The translations under genes were made by a program, and so were the position numbers. The notes under the pieces were generated by a model, which was not told the DNA's origin, did no database searches, and was given only the letters and a program-made list of their open reading frames with translations. A DNA stretch of 64,000 bases from Shewanella atlantica (lineage in GTDB: Bacteria > Pseudomonadota > Gammaproteobacteria > Enterobacterales > Shewanellaceae), in the NCBI RefSeq assembly GCF_003966265.1, contig NZ_RXNV01000001.1:558001-622000 (forward strand). Direction: 5' to 3'. Of the stretch, positions 1 through 9,756 are shown piece after piece (within the stretch, counting starts at the first letter, position 1; each line of letters opens with the position of its first letter).

Positions 1-1649
1 TTCACCTTAAATATATTTCCGGACAATGGCGCATTCATCTCCAATTTGATTTCCCCCGCGGGTGCCGGAGCCACTGCAGCACTCGCTTGAGGTGCCACGA
101 AAGGAACTACATTCTCACTGGGGGTAATTTGATTGATATCTCCACCGGGTGAAACCTCAACAACGAAGCTTTGACCTTGTACATTGACCGTGTATGTCTC
201 AGGCCCGCGCTTAACACTCGAAGCCGTTGCAGAACTGGCTTGCTGCTTAACTTGCGCTGCACACTCAGGTTTTGGCTCGAACATATCGGGGTTATTGCGA
301 TTCTTGATGAACTTAAGGCCTATTTGCGGAAACAGTGCATAGGTCAACACATCATCGGCTAACTCATCAGCCAGCGTTAGCCCTTCACTGCTTGCCTTCT
401 CAACAAGTTCAGCGCTAAGGTTTTCAAACTCGGCAGTCAATAGATCTGCGGGGCGACAGGTAATGGCTTCTGCGCCATCGAGAACCTTAGCTTGAAGTGC
501 AGCATTGACTGGCGCAGGTGTCGCACCATACTCTCCTTTTAGCACGCCTTCGGTCTCTTTAGTCATCGACTTATAACGTTCACCGGTCAAGACATTAATG
601 ACAGATTGAGTGCCCACAATTTGTGAGGTGGGTGTCACCAACGGCAGGAAACCTAAGTCTTCCCGTACTCTTGGGATCTCCTCCAGCACTTGGTCTAATT
701 TATCTGCGGCCCCCTGCTCTTTAAGCTGATTCTCCATGTTAGTTAACATGCCACCCGGTACCTGAGCACGTAAAATACGGGAATCAATCCCCTTTAGCTC
801 ACCTTCGAATTGAGCATATTTTTTTCGAACAACTCTGAAGTAAGCGGCTATCTCTTCAAGCAGCGCCATATCGTAACCAGTGGCTCTCTCGGTCCCCTCT
901 ACCATAGCAACCAGCGTCTCTGTTGCACTGTGGCCGTAGGTCTGGCTCAAAGGCGATATTGCAGTGTCCAGTACGTCAATTCCCGCCTCGATGGCCTTAA
1001 GGTACGTCGCCGAACTTAATCCTGTCGTTGCATGACACTGCATTGAAACGATCAGATCTGTTTCAGATTTAATCTGACTAATCATATCGAACGCATCATA
1101 GGGCTTGAGCAATCCAGCCATATCTTTAATGCACAATGAATGACAGCCCATATCTTCCAGACGCTTAGCCATGTCTGTCCAGGTCTCAAGGTTATGAACC
1201 GGGCTGGTTGTATAAGAGATGGTCCCTTGGGCATGTGCACCAACTTCGATGACAGACTTTACCGCTGTTTCCAGATTTCGGACATCGTTCATGGCATCGA
1301 AAATACGAAAGACATCGACACCATTAGTATGCGCCCTTTCGACAAACTTATGGACCAGATCATCAGCATAATGACGATAACCAAGCAGGTTTTGTCCACG
1401 AAGCAGCATCTGCTGTGGCGTATTTGGCATCGCCTTCTTTAGCTCTCTGAGTCGCTCCCAAGGATCTTCTCCCAGGTAACGAATGCAGGAGTCAAATGTA
1501 GCCCCACCCCAGGATTCCAAAGACCAGAAGCCGACTTTGTCCAACAATGGTGCAATGGGGAGCATATCCTCGGTGCGAAGACGAGTGGCGAGGATTGATT
1601 GATGTGCATCTCGTAAGACAACATCAGTTAACGCAAGTGGCTTGCTCAT
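1..1649 (-). CDS. oadA: Oxaloacetate decarboxylase alpha subunit, C-terminus cut by window edge
   Basis: Carboxyltransferase subunit of the sodium-translocating oxaloacetate decarboxylase: it moves carboxyl from oxaloacetate to a biotin arm, which the membrane beta subunit then decarboxylates while exporting Na+. About 549 residues are visible, from [18 protein letters not shown]. The N-terminal HMGL-like TIM barrel has the RDAHQS motif near residue 14 and the MQCHATTG metal-binding motif. A conserved carboxylase domain follows. An Ala/Pro-rich linker near the window edge leads toward the biotinyl domain, whose MKM lysine lies outside. The start has a good ribosome site (AGGGAG). It follows oadG by 25 bases, so the two are surely one operon with oadB expected off the left edge. 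A pyruvate carboxylase B subunit is the main alternative, but the oadG neighbour argues against it. Confidence 0.95.
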   Translation of the reverse strand, partial: MSKPLALTDVVLRDAHQSILATRLRTEDMLPIAPLLDKVGFWSLESWGGATFDSCIRYLGEDPWERLRELKKAMPNTPQQMLLRGQNLLGYRHYADDLVHKFVERAHTNGVDVFRIFDAMNDVRNLETAVKSVIEVGAHAQGTISYTTSPVHNLETWTDMAKRLEDMGCHSLCIKDMAGLLKPYDAFDMISQIKSETDLIVSMQCHATTGLSSATYLKAIEAGIDVLDTAISPLSQTYGHSATETLVAMVEGTERATGYDMALLEEIAAYFRVVRKKYAQFEGELKGIDSRILRAQVPGGMLTNMENQLKEQGAADKLDQVLEEIPRVREDLGFLPLVTPTSQIVGTQSVINVLTGERYKSMTKETEGVLKGEYGATPAPVNAALQAKVLDGAEAITCRPADLLTAEFENLSAELVEKASSEGLTLADELADDVLTYALFPQIGLKFIKNRNNPDMFEPKPECAAQVKQQASSATASSVKRGPETYTVNVQGQSFVVEVSPGGDINQITPSENVVPFVAPQASAAVAPAPAGEIKLEMNAPLSGNIFKV

Positions 1650-1674
1650 AAAAACTCCCTACTAATATTTTTTA

Positions 1675-1920
1675 TTATGCTTTGGCACGATATTGGTGAA
1701 TGGCTGAAGTGATAACCGCAACCATCAGGGGATCCACGCCCTGTGCGGAACCTGTATCTCTCTTTTCAGCTGGTTCATTATGCTCAATGGGCTGTGGAGC
1801 AAATTTATATGCCACCAACTTTATGCCTAAGATAAGCATGCTTAGAAACACAAAAACCAGTCCCATGCCTAAAAGCATGATGCCAAGTGCTTCAATCATT
1901 TGTTCAGATATTGAATCCAT
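1675..1920 (-). CDS. oadG: Oxaloacetate decarboxylase gamma subunit
   Basis: Small membrane subunit that holds the alpha and beta subunits of the Na+ pump together. The 81-residue product starts MDSISEQMIEALGI, has one membrane segment at about residues 9-33 (LGIMLLGMGLVFVFLSMLILGI), a charged middle and a C-terminus ending HQYRAKA. I chose the ATG at 1920 because GAGGGTGAT lies just ahead of it. The open frame continues 16 codons further upstream without a good ribosome site. First gene of the oadG-oadA unit. OadG sequences are poorly conserved, so the call rests on size, the single membrane helix and position before oadA. Confidence 0.9.
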   Translation of the reverse strand: MDSISEQMIEALGIMLLGMGLVFVFLSMLILGIKLVAYKFAPQPIEHNEPAEKRDTGSAQGVDPLMVAVITSAIHQYRAKA

Positions 1921-1969
1921 ATCACCCTCTGTATCAAATTTACTCCACCAATGAATATATAGCATCACC

Positions 1970-2376
1970 AGGCAGTTTTTTATTCAGTTAAAGCCTGAAA
2001 ACCACCGGGTAAACACCAAAAACCATCCATTTATTGAGCAAATTAACCCTGTTCACGGGAAAAACAATAACTAATCTATAACAAAATTGCGAGCACCTTG
2101 TAAATTGGTCATACCAATAAAAGCAAAAACAAACCATCAACGAAGAGAATTCACCATTTTATGCAAGACATTAATAAGGAATCATCAACAGGCAAGCGGT
2201 TTTCATTACTTTTAAGTAAATGGAGCAGTGAATAGATAGAAATTGAATTTAGAATAAAAGACAAAAAACGACCAAAATGAAAAATTATGCAGTACTTTAA
2301 GAAAGTGATAAGTGATAAGTGATAAGTGATGATGAAAGACAAAAGATGAAAAGAGAAAGAGAAAAGCGACAGGTAC
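1970..2376. other. Gene-free stretch between oadG and the tRNA cluster
   Basis: No convincing gene. AT-rich; presumably holds the oadG promoter near its left end. The only clear structure is a short tandem repeat near 2302-2329 in which AAGTGAT recurs about four times. Two overlapping minus-strand frames here are low-complexity and Phe/Leu/Ser-rich, and I do not believe they are coding. Confidence 0.6.
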
Positions 2377-2408
2377 AAAAAAGCCCATTGATATTATCAA
2401 TGGGCTTT
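2377..2408 (-). terminator. Intrinsic terminator of the downstream tRNA unit
   Basis: On the minus strand a 13-bp stem (AAGCCCATTGATA with its complement) is followed by six T. It lies 14 bases past the 3' CCA of the last tRNA-Ser, so it ends the second tRNA transcription unit. Confidence 0.9.
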
Positions 2409-2419
2409 AATATAGAGTT

Positions 2420-2513
<94 letters not shown>

Positions 2514-2534
2514 TAATTTACTCGAAAAAGTAAA

Positions 2535-2611
2535 TGGTGCGCGTGGGAGGATTCGAACCTCCGACCGCCTGGTTCGTAGCCAGGTACTCTATCCAGCTGA
2601 GCTACACGCGC
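2535..2611 (-). tRNA. tRNA-Arg(ACG), acceptor type GCGCGTG, copy 1
   Basis: 77 nt with encoded CCA. Anticodon loop CTACGAA gives anticodon ACG (A34 expected to be edited to inosine by TadA). Acceptor stem GCGCGTG pairs with CACGCGC. Confidence 0.98.
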
Positions 2612-2700
2612 AAATCTTACATCTTAAAGCCATCAATACTCAGACAACTTTATTTCCGCTTAACTAATTAATAACTTAACCAGTTAAACAGACTTGAATA

Positions 2701-2777
2701 TGGTGCGGATGGGAGGATTCGAACCTCCGACCGCCTGGTTCGTAGCCAGGTACTCTATCCAGCTGAGCTACATCCGC
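2701..2777 (-). tRNA. tRNA-Arg(ACG), acceptor type GCGGATG, copy 2
   Basis: 77 nt with encoded CCA. Same body and ACG anticodon as copy 1 but acceptor stem GCGGATG/CATCCGC, a compensated double change. The spacer between copies 1 and 2 recurs almost unchanged between copies 3 and 4. Confidence 0.98.
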
Positions 2778-2782
2778 ACAAT

Positions 2783-2831
2783 TAACACTTAACACTTAAC
2801 ACTTAACACTTAACACTTAACACTTAACACT
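2783..2831. repeat. Seven perfect tandem copies of TAACACT
   Basis: 49 bases made of exactly seven TAACACT heptamers, in the spacer between tRNA-Arg copies 2 and 3. The corresponding spacer between copies 4 and 5 has only a trace (AATAACACTTTAACACC), so this is a local slippage expansion. Confidence 0.97.
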
Positions 2832-2858
2832 GACTTTCAGACCTTGTCTGAAAAGAGA

Positions 2859-2935
2859 TGGTGCGCGTGGGAGGATTCGAACCTCCGACCGCCTGGTTCG
2901 TAGCCAGGTACTCTATCCAGCTGAGCTACACGCGC
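2859..2935 (-). tRNA. tRNA-Arg(ACG), acceptor type GCGCGTG, copy 3
   Basis: 77 nt with encoded CCA, same sequence as copy 1. With its downstream spacer and copy 4 it duplicates the copy 1-copy 2 block. Confidence 0.98.
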
Positions 2936-3024
2936 AAATCTTACATCTTAAAGTCATCAATACTCAGACAACTTTATTTCCGCCTAACTAATTAATAACT
3001 AAACCAGTTAAACAGACTTGAATA

Positions 3025-3101
3025 TGGTGCGGATGGGAGGATTCGAACCTCCGACCGCCTGGTTCGTAGCCAGGTACTCTATCCAGCTGAGCTACATCCG
3101 C
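3025..3101 (-). tRNA. tRNA-Arg(ACG), acceptor type GCGGATG, copy 4
   Basis: 77 nt with encoded CCA, same sequence as copy 2, anticodon ACG. Confidence 0.98.
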
Positions 3102-3147
3102 ACAAATAACACTTTAACACCAATTATCAGGCTTAATCTAAAAGAGA

Positions 3148-3224
3148 TGGTGCGCGTGGGAGGATTCGAACCTCCGACCGCCTGGTTCGTAGCCAGGTAC
3201 TCTATCCAGCTGAGCTACACGCGC
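3148..3224 (-). tRNA. tRNA-Arg(ACG), acceptor type GCGCGTG, copy 5
   Basis: 77 nt with encoded CCA. First gene of the second transcription unit: a terminator lies 80 bases upstream, so a promoter should sit between 3225 and 3304. I could not pick out a convincing -35/-10 pair there, so read-through from the first unit is also possible. Confidence 0.98.
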
Positions 3225-3303
3225 GATATCTTTCTTCTAATAGTAATCTTTATTTAACGATCTCATTGCGTTGAGCATAAGACATTAAGAACTACCTTAA
3301 GCC

Positions 3304-3334
3304 ACAAAAAAACCCGTTGATTGCATCAACGGGC
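3304..3334 (-). terminator. Intrinsic terminator inside the tRNA cluster
   Basis: Minus-strand stem CCCGTTGAT / ATCAACGGG with a short loop, followed by seven T. It lies 11 bases after tRNA-Ser copy 2 and divides the cluster into two units. Confidence 0.88.
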
Positions 3335-3342
3335 TTGATTGT

Positions 3343-3436
<94 letters not shown>

Positions 3437-3458
3437 TAATTCACTTTATAAAAGTAAA

Positions 3459-3535
3459 TGGTGCGCGTGGGAGGATTCGAACCTCCGACCGCCTGGTTCG
3501 TAGCCAGGTACTCTATCCAGCTGAGCTACACGCGC
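3459..3535 (-). tRNA. tRNA-Arg(ACG), acceptor type GCGCGTG, copy 6
   Basis: 77 nt with encoded CCA. Its junction with tRNA-Ser copy 2 and the spacer on its other side closely match those around copy 1. Confidence 0.98.
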
Positions 3536-3610
3536 AAATCTTACATCTTAAAGTCATCAATACTCAGACAACTTTATTTCCAGTTAATCAATTAACTGGA
3601 AACTTGAATA

Positions 3611-3687
3611 TGGTGCGGATGGGAGGATTCGAACCTCCGACCGCCTGGTTCGTAGCCAGGTACTCTATCCAGCTGAGCTACATCCGC
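3611..3687 (-). tRNA. tRNA-Arg(ACG), acceptor type GCGGATG, copy 7
   Basis: 77 nt with encoded CCA, anticodon ACG. Confidence 0.98.
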
Positions 3688-3719
3688 ACAAATAAAACTT
3701 TTCGACTCTATATATTGAA

Positions 3720-3796
3720 TGGTGCGGATGGGAGGATTCGAACCTCCGACCGCCTGGTTCGTAGCCAGGTACTCTATCCAGCTGAGCTACATCCGC
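3720..3796 (-). tRNA. tRNA-Arg(ACG), acceptor type GCGGATG, copy 8
   Basis: 77 nt with encoded CCA, anticodon ACG. Short spacers on both sides, unlike the duplicated long spacer further down. Confidence 0.98.
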
Positions 3797-3831
3797 AACG
3801 CGTTTCAATATATTCCGTCATCTCACAAAAA

Positions 3832-3908
3832 TGGTGCGGATGGGAGGATTCGAACCTCCGACCGCCTGGTTCGTAGCCAGGTACTCTATCCAGCTGAGCT
3901 ACATCCGC
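3832..3908 (-). tRNA. tRNA-Arg(ACG), acceptor type GCGGATG, copy 9
   Basis: 77 nt with encoded CCA, anticodon ACG. Separated by 22 bases from tRNA-Ser copy 3. Confidence 0.98.
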
Positions 3909-3928
3909 ATCGTATTTTGCAAGTAAGA

Positions 3929-4022
<94 letters not shown>

Positions 4023-4036
4023 GTTTCTTGGCGCAC

Positions 4037-4064
4037 ATATTACTGTTTGAAGAAAATAAGTCAA
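4037..4064 (-). promoter_or_regulatory. Probable sigma-70 promoter of the tRNA array
   Basis: Minus strand TTGACT, 16-base spacer, TAATAT, then the GC-rich GTGCGCC expected of a stringently controlled discriminator. It lies about 15 bases upstream of tRNA-Ser copy 3. Confidence 0.7.
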
Positions 4065-4609
4065 ACCATTTCTTTTAAAGCATTTCTGTTTGGGGTGTTT
4101 TTAAACAGATCAACCAAATATTATACCAATCCTATTAAATATCTGATCATTCAGCGGGAATCGTAAGCATTTTAGGCCTGGCGCTATTGGTTCCCCAGCC
4201 ACTGCACCACGCGTCATCTATCTCCAATATCCGGCCTGCTACATCTCAATCATACCTATAAGCGTGCGATATAGAGATAGACCACAACCGATGCCCAGGA
4301 TTAACGGCCCCCAGTGACATAGTCAGTGATGCTCTATCCTTTGCCCTACCTCCTATAGCCTATGGCCCTTCCCCTAGAACTCGATGCCTTACAGAGATAC
4401 TTGCTGATGTTCCATACGTCCTACAATCATCATCTATAGCTCAGAGGAAACCAAAGGTCATGTGACAAGCAGGCCAATGAATGAGCTTGGTACTCTTGGG
4501 GACACAACTAGAAGGTATCAGGAGAACAGGAGAACAGGAGAACAGGAGAACAGGAGAACAGGAGAACAGGATGAAATTACTCTATAAACAGATACCGAAT
4601 GCCAGAAAG
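4065..4609. other. Gene-free stretch between the tRNA array and csrA
   Basis: No open frame of useful length and no recognised RNA. The part from 4170 to 4500 is ordinary mixed sequence. The clear structure is the octamer repeat at 4521-4570, listed separately. csrA transcription ends at the hairpin at 4610. Confidence 0.6.
4521..4570. repeat. Six tandem copies of GGAGAACA
   Basis: Six perfect GGAGAACA octamers plus two further bases, 43 bases beyond the csrA terminator. Non-coding on both strands as far as I can see. Confidence 0.97.
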
Positions 4610-4635
4610 CAAAAAAGTCAGCGATAAACTGACTT
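4610..4635 (-). terminator. Intrinsic terminator of csrA
   Basis: Minus-strand stem AAGTCAG / CTGACTT with loop TTTATCG, followed by T residues, 34 bases past the csrA stop. Confidence 0.8.
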
Positions 4636-4668
4636 CTCTATTTCAAGACTAATCTTGTGCAGGCTAGA

Positions 4669-4866
4669 TTAGAAATTGCCACCTTCAGAAGGGTTGCCAG
4701 CTTTTTCAGACTGAATGCGCTGGTAGATCTCTTCACGATGTACTGAAACTTCTTTAGGTGCATTCACACCGATACGTACTTGATTACCTTTAACGCCTAA
4801 AACAGTGACAGTTACTTCATCACCAATCATCAGTGTTTCACCAACACGACGAGTCAATATCAGCAT
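4669..4866 (-). CDS. csrA: Carbon storage regulator CsrA
   Basis: RNA-binding global regulator that blocks or stabilises mRNAs by binding GGA motifs in leaders. The 65-residue product has the full conserved core: [16 protein letters not shown] at the N-terminus, [14 protein letters not shown] in the middle and VHREEIY with the RNA-contacting arginine near residue 44. Strong ribosome site (AAAGGAG). It sits between alaS and the Ser/Arg tRNA cluster, as in E. coli. CsrA output is normally tuned by BarA/UvrY-driven small RNAs; barA is in this window at 26.8 kb. Confidence 0.98.
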   Translation of the reverse strand: MLILTRRVGETLMIGDEVTVTVLGVKGNQVRIGVNAPKEVSVHREEIYQRIQSEKAGNPSEGGNF

Positions 4867-5254
4867 TCGTTTACTCCTTTAGTTCCAAATTCTGCTTTAC
4901 ACGGCACTAATCCGTTATATATACGTATTATAAGGTTAGCTTAGTACAAATTAATAGTACTCTTACCGAAATCCATCATTAAAATGCAGCTTATTTAATT
5001 CAAAAGCGTGATATAGCCCCCGAACAGTACCTGATAACATGATAGGGCCCTTAGCAATAGCTAAGCTAATGCCAGACTCTGTGGTTAAGCTAGCATTAAA
5101 TCTATAATTACCCAAGGAACAAAGTCCTTTATCATCAAGATAGAACGATTGGTGATCAATTACTTTAACAATCCCTACATTAACATAGTCAAACGGTTAC
5201 AAAATGCGAATAATCCTTCCCCGCTAAAGCCGGTCCTACACTAAACATCAAACA
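4867..5254. other. Gene-free stretch between alaS terminator and csrA
   Basis: Nearly 390 bases without a credible gene. It presumably carries the csrA promoters, but no single site stands out. In S. oneidensis, as I recall, an aspartokinase gene (lysC) lies between alaS and csrA; nothing of that size or similarity is present. Confidence 0.6.
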
Positions 5255-5288
5255 ATAAAAAAGCGTTTCAGATCGCTGAAACGCTTTT
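5255..5288 (-). terminator. Intrinsic terminator of alaS
   Basis: Stem AAGCGTTTCA with its complement around a short loop, followed by six T on the minus strand, about 45 bases past the alaS stop. Confidence 0.9.
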
Positions 5289-5333
5289 AGATTGCCAAAA
5301 CTGACTATTAACCGACTGATATTAAGCTAACGG

Positions 5334-7958
5334 TTAAGCCAAACGCTCTGTAAGCCATGGGATAACTTGCTCTAAGGCACTATCCAGGTTCTCTGGTTGG
5401 CTACCACCGGCTTGCGCCATATCTGGTCGACCGCCACCTTTACCACCGACTTGAGATGCAATCGAAGCTACCAGCTCACCCGCCTTAACTTTAGCGGTCA
5501 AATCTTTGGTTACACCTACGATCAGATTAACTTTTGCATCTCCGGCGATACCCAGAACCACGATGCCAGAGCCAAGCTTCTGCTTCAGCTCATCTTGCAA
5601 TCCACGTAGCGCACCGGCTTCGACACCGTCCAGCTTTTTAACCAACACATTCACACCGTTGATCTGCTGTGCTTCACCCGCTAAATCGGCACTTGTGGCC
5701 GCAGCAAGCTTATCTTTAAGCTGAGATAACTCTTTTTCAAGCAGCTTAGTGCGATCCAACTGTGCTTTAAGCTTAGAAACAACAGATGCACTATCAGCTT
5801 TAAGCAACGCAGCAGCTTGGTCTAACTCCGCTTTTTGCCCTGCTACATAGGCCATAGCCGCCGCGCCGGTTACCGCTTCGATGCGACGCACGCCTGCAGC
5901 AATACCACCTTCCGAGGTGATCTTAAACAGACCAATATCACCGGTACGACCCACGTGAGTACCACCACAAAGTTCGATAGAGAAATCGCCCATAGTGACA
6001 ACTCTGACTTCGTCGGTATATTTCTCACCGAAGAGCGCCATAGCCCCCTTCTCTTTCGCTTGATCCATGTCCATCACTTCAGCACTAAGCTTGTGGTTTC
6101 TACGGATCTGAGTATTAACTAATTCTTCGACAGCCTTCAACTCCTCAGGCTTAACACCCTCGAAATGAGAAAAATCGAATCGCAATCTTTCTGAGTCAAC
6201 TAATGAGCCCTTCTGAGTCACGTGTGTACCCAGCAGTTGGCGTAGTGCGGCGTGCAATAGATGAGTCACAGAGTGGTTAAGCTCAGTACGATGGCGAAGC
6301 TTTTTATCGACGTTCGCTTCCAGGCTATCACCGACAGATAAAGTACCTGATGTTAATGTTCCCTGATGTCCAACGGCTTGACCATACTTTTGAGTATCCT
6401 TCACATCAAATTCGATGCCATTAGCCGACAATACACCTCTATCACCACATTGACCGCCCGACTCACCATAAAAAGGTGTGCTGTCGAGAACGATAACCGC
6501 TTCCTCTCCAGCATTCAGTGAATCCACAGATTCACCCGCTTTATAGATAGCAGTGATCTTACCGGCAGCAGTTAACTCCGTATAACCGGAGAAGAGGGTC
6601 TGCTCATCAATTTTCAGAGAATCATTGTAATCTGTTTCGAACTGTCCGGCCGCCTGAGCTCGGCTTCTCTGCTCGGCCATAGCGACTTCAAAACCCGCCT
6701 CATCGACGGAAATCTCACGTTCTCGACATACGTCCGCAGTCAAGTCGACCGGGAAACCATAAGTATCGTAAAGCTTAAATGCAGTTTCACCATCTAATAC
6801 ATCGCCTTTCAGTGCGTTTAGCGCACCATCTAGGATACCCAGACCACGCTCCAGCGTACGGGCAAACTGCTCCTCTTCTGCTTTCAACGACTTCTCAACG
6901 ATAGCTTGAGTTGCCACCAGCCCTTTAGCCGCATCGCCCATCACTTCGATCAATGTAGGTACAAGCTTATAGAAGAAGGAATCGCTAGCGCCCAGCTTAT
7001 TACCGTGACGAACCGCACGACGAATAATACGACGAAGAACATAACCACGACCTTCGTTTGAAGGCATAACTCCGTCTGCAATCAGGAATGCACATGAACG
7101 GATGTGATCGGATATAACGCGCAGTGATTTATTTTCTAAATCGGTAACCGATAATATTTCGGCAGTTTTCTTAATCAGTGCCTGGAATATATCAATTTCA
7201 TAATTTGAGTGAACGCCCTGCATGATTGCAGCAATACGCTCGATACCCATGCCGGTATCTACAGACGGCTTAGGCAGTGGCAGCATCTCACCATCAGATT
7301 GGCGATTGTACTGCATGAAAACGATGTTCCAGATCTCAATGAATCTGTCACCATCTTCTTCCGGAGTGCCCGGTCGTCCGCCCCAGATGTGGTCACCGTG
7401 GTCATAAAAAATTTCAGAACATGGGCCACAAGGTCCGGTATCACCCATCTGCCAGAAGTTATCTGACGCGTATGGTGCGCCTTTATTGTCACCTATGCGA
7501 ATAAGGTTTTCAGCAGGTACGCCGATCTCTTTAGTCCAGATATCATAGGCTTCATCATCGGTCTCATAGATAGTGACGCACAGACGCTCTTTCGGCAGCT
7601 TTAACTCTTGAGTAAGAAAGTTCCATGCAAAACTTATCGCATCACGCTTAAAGTAATCACCAAAGCTAAAATTACCCAGCATTTCGAAGAATGTATGGTG
7701 ACGGGCTGTGTAACCGACATTATCTAAGTCGTTGTGTTTACCACCAGCGCGAACACAGCGCTGAGACGAAGTCGCACGCGTATAGTTGCGCTTATCTTCA
7801 CCAAGAAATACATCTTTAAACTGGTTCATACCCGCGTTAGTAAACAGCAAGGTAGGATCGTTAACAGGTACCAGTGAACTACTGTCCACAACCTGATGAC
7901 CGTTAGTACGGAAATACTCTAAGAAAGCACTTCTTAGCGCTGCAGTGGTTTGATACAT
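5334..7958 (-). CDS. alaS: Alanyl-tRNA synthetase
   Basis: Class II synthetase that charges tRNA-Ala and clears mischarged Ser and Gly. 874 residues, close to the E. coli length. The catalytic domain occupies about 1-240 with the [10 protein letters not shown] segment near residue 40. A tRNA-recognition domain follows. The editing domain carries the metal ligands H562 and H566 (HSVTH) and C664 and H668 (CGGTH). The C-Ala region follows, with a glycine-rich stretch ([15 protein letters not shown]) near the end. It lies after recA with a 396-base gap and ends in its own terminator. Confidence 0.98.
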   Translation of the reverse strand: MYQTTAALRSAFLEYFRTNGHQVVDSSSLVPVNDPTLLFTNAGMNQFKDVFLGEDKRNYTRATSSQRCVRAGGKHNDLDNVGYTARHHTFFEMLGNFSFGDYFKRDAISFAWNFLTQELKLPKERLCVTIYETDDEAYDIWTKEIGVPAENLIRIGDNKGAPYASDNFWQMGDTGPCGPCSEIFYDHGDHIWGGRPGTPEEDGDRFIEIWNIVFMQYNRQSDGEMLPLPKPSVDTGMGIERIAAIMQGVHSNYEIDIFQALIKKTAEILSVTDLENKSLRVISDHIRSCAFLIADGVMPSNEGRGYVLRRIIRRAVRHGNKLGASDSFFYKLVPTLIEVMGDAAKGLVATQAIVEKSLKAEEEQFARTLERGLGILDGALNALKGDVLDGETAFKLYDTYGFPVDLTADVCREREISVDEAGFEVAMAEQRSRAQAAGQFETDYNDSLKIDEQTLFSGYTELTAAGKITAIYKAGESVDSLNAGEEAVIVLDSTPFYGESGGQCGDRGVLSANGIEFDVKDTQKYGQAVGHQGTLTSGTLSVGDSLEANVDKKLRHRTELNHSVTHLLHAALRQLLGTHVTQKGSLVDSERLRFDFSHFEGVKPEELKAVEELVNTQIRRNHKLSAEVMDMDQAKEKGAMALFGEKYTDEVRVVTMGDFSIELCGGTHVGRTGDIGLFKITSEGGIAAGVRRIEAVTGAAAMAYVAGQKAELDQAAALLKADSASVVSKLKAQLDRTKLLEKELSQLKDKLAAATSADLAGEAQQINGVNVLVKKLDGVEAGALRGLQDELKQKLGSGIVVLGIAGDAKVNLIVGVTKDLTAKVKAGELVASIASQVGGKGGGRPDMAQAGGSQPENLDSALEQVIPWLTERLA

Positions 7959-8262
7959 GAAATCATCCTGAATAAGGTTAAGCTAACAGTGATTGTTAAA
8001 TCACCGACATTCTATTTAGCCGAACATTATAATCAGTCTCAATGATAACGACCAGAGTTTTAGGAGCACAAAGCGGCAAAGGGGGGGAAATCTGCAAGTC
8101 CCGGGCGGGATAAATGTTTTAAAATGGAAAAATGATCCGCTGTGAACACTCAAGGCACAGACATTTATTCGTAACAGGAAGCGTATTCCAGCGCGTAGGG
8201 CTATCGTCGGGGAAACCACTGGCTTCACATCAACCTAAGGCCTCAAAGCCCTTAACTTCAAC
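7959..8262. other. Gene-free stretch between recA and alaS
   Basis: About 300 bases. One 70-codon minus-strand frame (8016-8228) is present but has no RecX-like features, and its Phe/Leu/Arg-rich composition looks accidental. recX usually occupies this place; I see no intact or recognisable decayed copy. Confidence 0.6.
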
Positions 8263-8300
8263 GCAAAAAAAACGCGGTGCGCAAGTAGCGCAACCGCGAA
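8263..8300 (-). terminator. Intrinsic terminator of recA
   Basis: Minus-strand GC-rich stem (CGCGGT-TGCGC with GCGCA-CCGCG, one bulge) followed by eight T, about 55 bases past the recA stop. Confidence 0.92.
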
Positions 8301-8354
8301 TATAGTGTGCCAAATGGCTTTCATTTTGGCTCATCTATCGTCTTAAGAGGGAAG

Positions 8355-9416
8355 TTAAAACACTTCACCCGTTTCAAGATCGATGTTTTCATCTCCGGTC
8401 GCAGAATCTGCAACTGGCGCAGCCGGCGTTAGCAGTAAGGCTCGAAGGGCTTCATCAATCTCTTGTGCAACGGCTGGGTTCTCAATCAGGTATTTACCGG
8501 CATTAGCGCGGCCCTGACCGATCTTATCGCCTTTGTAGCTATACCAGGCGCCCGCTTTTTCGACAAGCTTATGGGCAACACCCAGGTCGACAAGTTCGCC
8601 GGTACTGTTGATACCTTGGCCATATAAGATCTGGAATTCGGCCTGCTTAAACGGTGCAGCAATCTTGTTTTTAACGACCTTGACGCGAGTTTCGTTACCA
8701 ATCACTTCGTCACGGTCTTTGATAGCACCGGTACGGCGAATATCGAGACGAACCGAAGCATAGAACTTAAGTGCATTACCACCCGTAGTCGTTTCAGGGT
8801 TACCAAACATAACACCAATCTTCATACGAATTTGGTTAATGAAGATAAGCATAGTGTTGGTTTGCTTAAGGTTACCCGCAAGCTTACGCATCGCCTGACT
8901 CATCATACGTGCCGCAAGGCCCATATGGGAATCACCGATCTCACCTTCGATCTCGGCTTTAGGTGTCAGTGCTGCAACCGAGTCGACAACGATAACATCG
9001 ACGGCGCCGGAGCGTGTCAAAGCATCACAAATCTCTAATGCTTGCTCACCGGTATCAGGCTGTGAACAAAGCAGGTTATCAATATCAACACCCAGCTTTT
9101 GTGCGTAGATAGGATCCAATGCATGCTCGGCATCAATAAAGGCACACACTTTACCTTCACGTTGTGCCGCTGCAATGACTTCAAGAGTCAGGGTTGTTTT
9201 ACCCGATGATTCCGGACCATAAATCTCAACGATACGTCCCATTGGAAGACCGCCAGCGCCCAGGGCTACATCCAAAGAGAGTGAACCGGTAGAGATAGTC
9301 TCAACATCCATCGAGCGGTTCTCACCCAATTTCATGATAGAGCCTTTACCGAATTGCTTTTCGATCTGCCCTAAAACGGCGTTAAGTGCTTTCTCTTTGT
9401 TCGCGTCTATCTTCAT
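8355..9416 (-). CDS. recA: Recombinase RecA
   Basis: Strand-exchange ATPase and SOS co-protease. 353 residues starting [11 protein letters not shown]. Walker A GPESSGKT is at about 67-74, Walker [11 protein letters not shown] near 140-150, the L1 and L2 DNA loops follow, and the acidic tail ends [13 protein letters not shown]. The frame is open for 23 codons upstream, but homology and the GAGGAT ribosome site support the ATG at 9416. Transcribed from a LexA-controlled promoter about 112 bases upstream. No recX follows. Confidence 0.99.
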   Translation of the reverse strand: MKIDANKEKALNAVLGQIEKQFGKGSIMKLGENRSMDVETISTGSLSLDVALGAGGLPMGRIVEIYGPESSGKTTLTLEVIAAAQREGKVCAFIDAEHALDPIYAQKLGVDIDNLLCSQPDTGEQALEICDALTRSGAVDVIVVDSVAALTPKAEIEGEIGDSHMGLAARMMSQAMRKLAGNLKQTNTMLIFINQIRMKIGVMFGNPETTTGGNALKFYASVRLDIRRTGAIKDRDEVIGNETRVKVVKNKIAAPFKQAEFQILYGQGINSTGELVDLGVAHKLVEKAGAWYSYKGDKIGQGRANAGKYLIENPAVAQEIDEALRALLLTPAAPVADSATGDENIDLETGEVF

Positions 9417-9527
9417 TTCAATATCCTCAGAGGCACAGCGGTTACGCTGATATAAATCTCGTGTTGACCCCACGACTTTACTCAATCAGGAAAACATATC
9501 CTGTGTGGGAGTCTCAATATGCAAACT

Positions 9528-9555
9528 AGTATACTGTACAATCATACAGTATCAA
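9528..9555 (-). promoter_or_regulatory. recA promoter with LexA box in its spacer
   Basis: Minus strand TTGATA (9550-9555), 16-base spacer, TATACT (9528-9533). The spacer is exactly the SOS box CTGTATGATTGTACAG at 9534-9549. Repressor binding would therefore occupy the whole promoter, the same layout as the E. coli recA promoter. Confidence 0.95.
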
Positions 9556-9756
9556 GTACTGATCATGATTATTTTTTCTCACGCTCAAATCGTCTATCGA
9601 AGCATCTGTTACGGCTAATAAAATTCAATCTCACGATTTTTCACCACAAAAGGCTCAATAATGGCAAAAATATTGATAATATTGGCGCCAACTATTTATG
9701 GCGCTCAATTCGTTGAGAGAGCCTGTTTAATACGTCAGAAAAGAGACGACTTGTAG

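Noticed and set aside
8016..8228. 70-codon frame between recA and alaS as a shortened RecX
   Set aside because: No RecX motif or helical repeat pattern, and no supporting ribosome site.
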